Shown: piece after piece, positions 51,148 to 53,619 of the stretch
Layout of the letters: the number at the start of each line of letters is the position of its first letter
Numbering within the stretch: position 1 is the first letter of the stretch
Source: Tepidamorphaceae bacterium
GTDB taxonomy: Bacteria > Pseudomonadota > Alphaproteobacteria > Rhizobiales > JAKSCL01
Assembly (NCBI GenBank): GCA_028289445.1
Contig: JANQPO010000018.1
Location: forward strand, 1-53,619
Direction of reading: 5' to 3'
DNA length: 53,619 nucleotides
Translations under genes and position numbers: made by a program
Notes under the pieces: model-generated
The model's database searches: none
What the model saw: the letters and a program-made list of their open reading frames with translations, nothing else
What the model was told of the DNA's origin: nothing

Positions 51148-51561
51148 TCAGCGGACAACGAACACCGACATACTGGAATGAGAGGCGAGATATCCCGCGT
51201 TCGACGCAAAGATGTAGTCGGCAAGGCCCGGAACATGGCTGGCCATAACAATTAAGTCGGCGCCGATCGCCTCTGCGCTGCGAGACAATACATCGTCGAG
51301 ATCGACCGCCGTGTCGTGGCTCACTTCGGCATGGGGCTTGAGGGTAACTCCAAGCGCGGTCGATCGATCTGAGGCGAAAGCCGCTAGCTTGTCGGAAAAT
51401 TCCTCCGGCGAGTGAGCAACCTCTGTTGGTGCTGACAGCGTAACGCCCACAATATGGGCTTCGGCGCCATATTGATTGGCGAGATTCGCGGCCACAGTGA
51501 GTGCTTTGTCCATACGATCGGCGTGTCTGAGGTCCACGGGAACCATGATCTTTGAGAACAC
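51148..51561 (-). CDS. Universal stress protein (UspA family)
   Basis: A 137-residue single-domain Usp. GTG 51559-51561 starts it, with AAAGGA upstream. The first strand KIMVPVDLRHADRMDKAL and the last block GADLIVMASHVPGLADYIFASNAGYLASHSSMSVFVVR follow the family fold. The late GxxGx9G(S/T) nucleotide motif is imperfect (GLADYIFASNAG...), so ATP binding is doubtful. It is divergent from a BCCT transporter gene 208 bases away, an arrangement seen elsewhere in alphaproteobacteria, where a Usp may modulate an osmolyte carrier. Confidence 0.88.
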   Translation of the reverse strand: MFSKIMVPVDLRHADRMDKALTVAANLANQYGAEAHIVGVTLSAPTEVAHSPEEFSDKLAAFASDRSTALGVTLKPHAEVSHDTAVDLDDVLSRSAEAIGADLIVMASHVPGLADYIFASNAGYLASHSSMSVFVVR

Positions 51562-51769
51562 GTGCGAGTCCTTTCATTTTTAGAGAGGATTTCACGCGCG
51601 ACCCTTGCAATCTTTGCGCTCGGTCAACTGGTAGTGCTCGAACCTTTGAACGTACTGCACATCAAAACCCAACGTCTCTTGAGAGTTTGTCTTTGACATC
51701 CGACGTCGTTCGTTCGAGGCTGACGCTCGCTTGAGGCGGAAAAACACGCCCAAAGGGGGAGGGAACCTC

Positions 51770-53371
51770 GTGACGACATCGGATTCAGCGCCTGATGCGG
51801 CCGAAGAAGGCATGCAATTCACCACCGACTACGAGATGGGACAGGACAACATTCGTCCCCTCGGTCTCGATATCCACAACCCAGTATTTTTGATCTCCAG
51901 CGTCGTGATTTTTGGTTTCGTGCTGCTGGCACTGGCCAATCAAGAAGCCTCTGCCGAGTTCTTCGGCTGGCTCAGGCCGTGGCTCACCAGCACGTTTGAC
52001 TGGTTCCTGGTGCTGTCGGTAGACGCCATCACCTTGTTCTGCCTCGTTCTAATCGTCCTACCCGTGGGTTCGGTTCGCATTGGCGGCAAGGACGCCAAAC
52101 CTGACTACAGCTACGCCGGTTGGATCGCGATGATGTTTGCTGCCGGTATCGGCATCGGCTTGCTGTTTTTCGGTGTGCTTGAACCGACTTACTATAATTT
52201 CGCGGAGGGTGGAGCGGCCCGTCCCCTCGGGATCGACGCCACGCAACCCGGCAACGAGTACATCGGTGTTGTCGGCACAATTCACCATTGGGGACTGGAA
52301 GGCTGGGCGGTTTACGCCGTGGTCGGATTGTCGTTGGCGATCTTCTGCTACAATCTCGGCCTGCCCCTGACGCTGCGCTCGGCATTCTTTCCGATTCTCG
52401 GTGAGCGGGTCTGGGGCTGGTGGGGTCATGCGATCGACACACTTGCCGTCTTCGCCACACTCTTTGGACTCACCACCTCGCTCGGCCTCGGTGCGCAGCA
52501 GGTTGCGGCCGGCCTGTACGAGATCGCTGGTATCGAGCCGACCAACACAGTGTATGTGCTGCTCATTATCGGCATCACGTTGATCGCACTTGGTTCGGTG
52601 CTGCTCGGCATGGACAAGGGCGTGAAACGGCTTTCTGAGATCAACATGCTCATGGCCGTCGCGCTCTTCTTCTTTGTGCTGTTTATGAGTGGCGTGGGAA
52701 CGGCGATTGCGCGCTACTTCGGTGTGATGGTCGATTACATCGCCTATCTTCCGGCATTGTCGAACCCGTTTGGACGTGAAGACACCAGCTATTTCCACGG
52801 CTGGACCACCTTTTATTGGGCTTGGTGGATTGCCTGGTCGCCGTTCGTTGGGATGTTCATCGCGCGCATTTCCAGGGGGCGCACCGTGCGCGAGTTCATC
52901 ATTTGCGCGCTTCTGGCACCGACGGCGGTTTGTGCATTGTGGATGTCGACGTTCGGCGGCGCGGCGATTGATATGATCAACGCCGGTGGTGGCGAGGCGA
53001 TCACGGCAACGGTCGTCGACAGCTACAAGCCCGAAGGCGCCCTGTTCGGCTTCTTGAAGGAGTATCCACTCTACTCGATCGTTGCACCGATCTCGCTGTT
53101 GCTGATCGTGATCTTCTTCGTCACGTCGTCCGACAGTGGTTCGCTGGTGATCGATACGATTACAGCAGGCGGAAAAATGGATGCGCCGGTGGTCCAGCGG
53201 ATTTTCTGGTGCACGCTGGAAGGCCTGGTGGCGATCGCGCTGCTGCTCGGTGGTGGCCTCAGCGCCTTGCAAGGAGCGGCGGTCTCGACCGGCATTCCCT
53301 TCACGATAGTCGTGCTCATCATGGCCTACTGCCTCTGGCTGGCCCTGAGGGCAGAGCGCGCAAAACTCTGA
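51770..53371 (+). CDS. BCCT-family transporter (betaine/choline/carnitine)
   Basis: A 533-residue sodium- or proton-coupled carrier with 12 predicted membrane segments. The start is GTG 51770, preceded by GGGAGGG at 6 bases; a longer frame begins at TTG 51731 and is less likely. Family marks are the glycine-rich stretch AAGIGIGLLFFGVLEPTYY near residue 125 and the signature WTTFYWAWWIAWSPFVGMFIARISRGR near residue 345-370, with several Trp for cation-pi binding of a quaternary amine. The acidic N-terminal segment (DAAEEGMQFTTDYEMGQDN) is cytoplasmic. The C-terminal tail is short, unlike osmosensing BetP. Glycine betaine or choline is the most likely substrate. Confidence 0.9.
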   Translation: MTTSDSAPDAAEEGMQFTTDYEMGQDNIRPLGLDIHNPVFLISSVVIFGFVLLALANQEASAEFFGWLRPWLTSTFDWFLVLSVDAITLFCLVLIVLPVGSVRIGGKDAKPDYSYAGWIAMMFAAGIGIGLLFFGVLEPTYYNFAEGGAARPLGIDATQPGNEYIGVVGTIHHWGLEGWAVYAVVGLSLAIFCYNLGLPLTLRSAFFPILGERVWGWWGHAIDTLAVFATLFGLTTSLGLGAQQVAAGLYEIAGIEPTNTVYVLLIIGITLIALGSVLLGMDKGVKRLSEINMLMAVALFFFVLFMSGVGTAIARYFGVMVDYIAYLPALSNPFGREDTSYFHGWTTFYWAWWIAWSPFVGMFIARISRGRTVREFIICALLAPTAVCALWMSTFGGAAIDMINAGGGEAITATVVDSYKPEGALFGFLKEYPLYSIVAPISLLLIVIFFVTSSDSGSLVIDTITAGGKMDAPVVQRIFWCTLEGLVAIALLLGGGLSALQGAAVSTGIPFTIVVLIMAYCLWLALRAERAKL

Positions 53372-53388
53372 CGCCTGTGCAAGTGAAA

Positions 53389-53426
53389 CACGTGGCCGGA
53401 GGTCTTTTTGGACCTTCGGCCACGTG
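53389..53426. terminator. Long hairpin after the BCCT gene
   Basis: A 16-bp stem with one G-T wobble: cacgtggccggaggtc (53389-53404) against gaccttcggccacgtg (53411-53426), loop tttttg. It begins 17 bases after the stop. The T-rich part is in the loop and no T-run follows, but the stability makes it a likely terminator. The remaining 190 bases to the window end hold no gene I can support. Confidence 0.65.
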
Positions 53427-53619
53427 GTCCTGGCCCTAGATATTTGTGGGCATTCACCTAGAGCCTTCTGTGAAGAGATTGAACCATTCTGCCGGAGCAG
53501 ATTTGGTTCAAGGCCAAGGGCTTCGGCGACGGGCGTACGCGTGGTACGGTCGAGCCGAAGATCGACGGCATTGGGCCAAACGGCCCGGCCCTTTGGGTTT
53601 CCGTCCGGCGGGCGCCCAC

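Noticed and set aside
53476..53619. An open frame at the right edge reading LPEQIWFKAKGFGDGR onward without a start codon.
   Set aside because: The first residues recall the N-terminus of a small membrane-protein family, but the rest does not, there is no start codon after the preceding stop, and the frame leaves the window.
1..53619. CRISPR arrays, tRNA or rRNA genes, prophage genes.
   Set aside because: No spaced direct-repeat array, cloverleaf-like segment, rRNA core sequence or phage structural gene was seen on either strand.

Overview
The window looks like a chromosomal accessory region of an alphaproteobacterium, probably a metabolically versatile (possibly marine) member of the Rhizobiales or Rhodospirillales. 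The base composition is GC-rich, genes are tightly packed with many ATGA/GTGA stop-start overlaps, and the content is dominated by solute transporters with dedicated catabolic enzymes. I see no rRNA, tRNA, CRISPR array or phage module. The only mobile-element trace is the probable 3' end of an IS3-type transposase at the left edge.

Region by region: (1) 230-11109, minus strand: an erythritol/polyol uptake and catabolism operon. Its order is eryD-like SorC regulator, solute-binding protein, two CUT1 permeases, two non-identical ATPases, eryA-like FGGY kinase, a D-2-hydroxyacid dehydrogenase and a GlpD/EryB-type dehydrogenase. (2) 11599-23344: two paralogous peptide/nickel-type binding proteins flank an aminotransferase and an operon of a non-pyrrolysine MttB-family methyltransferase with two SDR dehydrogenases. 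A DppB/DppC/fused DppDF transporter follows. (3) 23411-30378: a tiny membrane protein, then a TctD/TctE-like two-component system, a TctC binding protein, a fused TctA-TctB permease and a PrpF/GalD-type isomerase, forming a regulated tricarboxylate module. (4) 30390-30798: two REP-like palindromes and a DUF4170 gene. (5) 31036-39604: a seven-gene plus-strand operon of ThDP enzyme, Fe-alcohol dehydrogenase, class III PHA synthase PhaE and PhaC, Pct-like CoA transferase, alpha/beta hydrolase and 2-hydroxyacid dehydrogenase. (6) 39570-43891: AbrB-type membrane protein divergent from GntR-tcuA-tcuB (tricarballylate oxidation). (7) 43941-53371: small winged-helix-like protein, TetR/SDR divergent pair, membrane adenylate cyclase, a true formylglycine-generating enzyme beside an MFS transporter with a histidine-rich tail, an orphan CUT1 permease pair, a universal stress protein and a BCCT transporter.

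The most interesting system is the seven-gene operon at 31036-39604. It couples a class III-type PHA synthase to enzymes that could supply an unusual hydroxyacyl-CoA. One reading is 2-oxoglutarate to succinic semialdehyde, then 4-hydroxybutyrate, then 4-hydroxybutyryl-CoA, then polymer. The other is a 2-hydroxyacid such as D-lactate, made by the terminal dehydrogenase and activated by the Pct-like transferase. The gene content, order and catalytic residues are visible in the sequence. The substrate is inference.

Other points of note are the asymmetric ATPase pair of the polyol transporter, two separate tricarboxylate modules within 20 kb, a DppC-type permease with about three extra N-terminal membrane segments, a pair of near-identical TetR operators, and hairpins placed immediately after three of the binding-protein genes.
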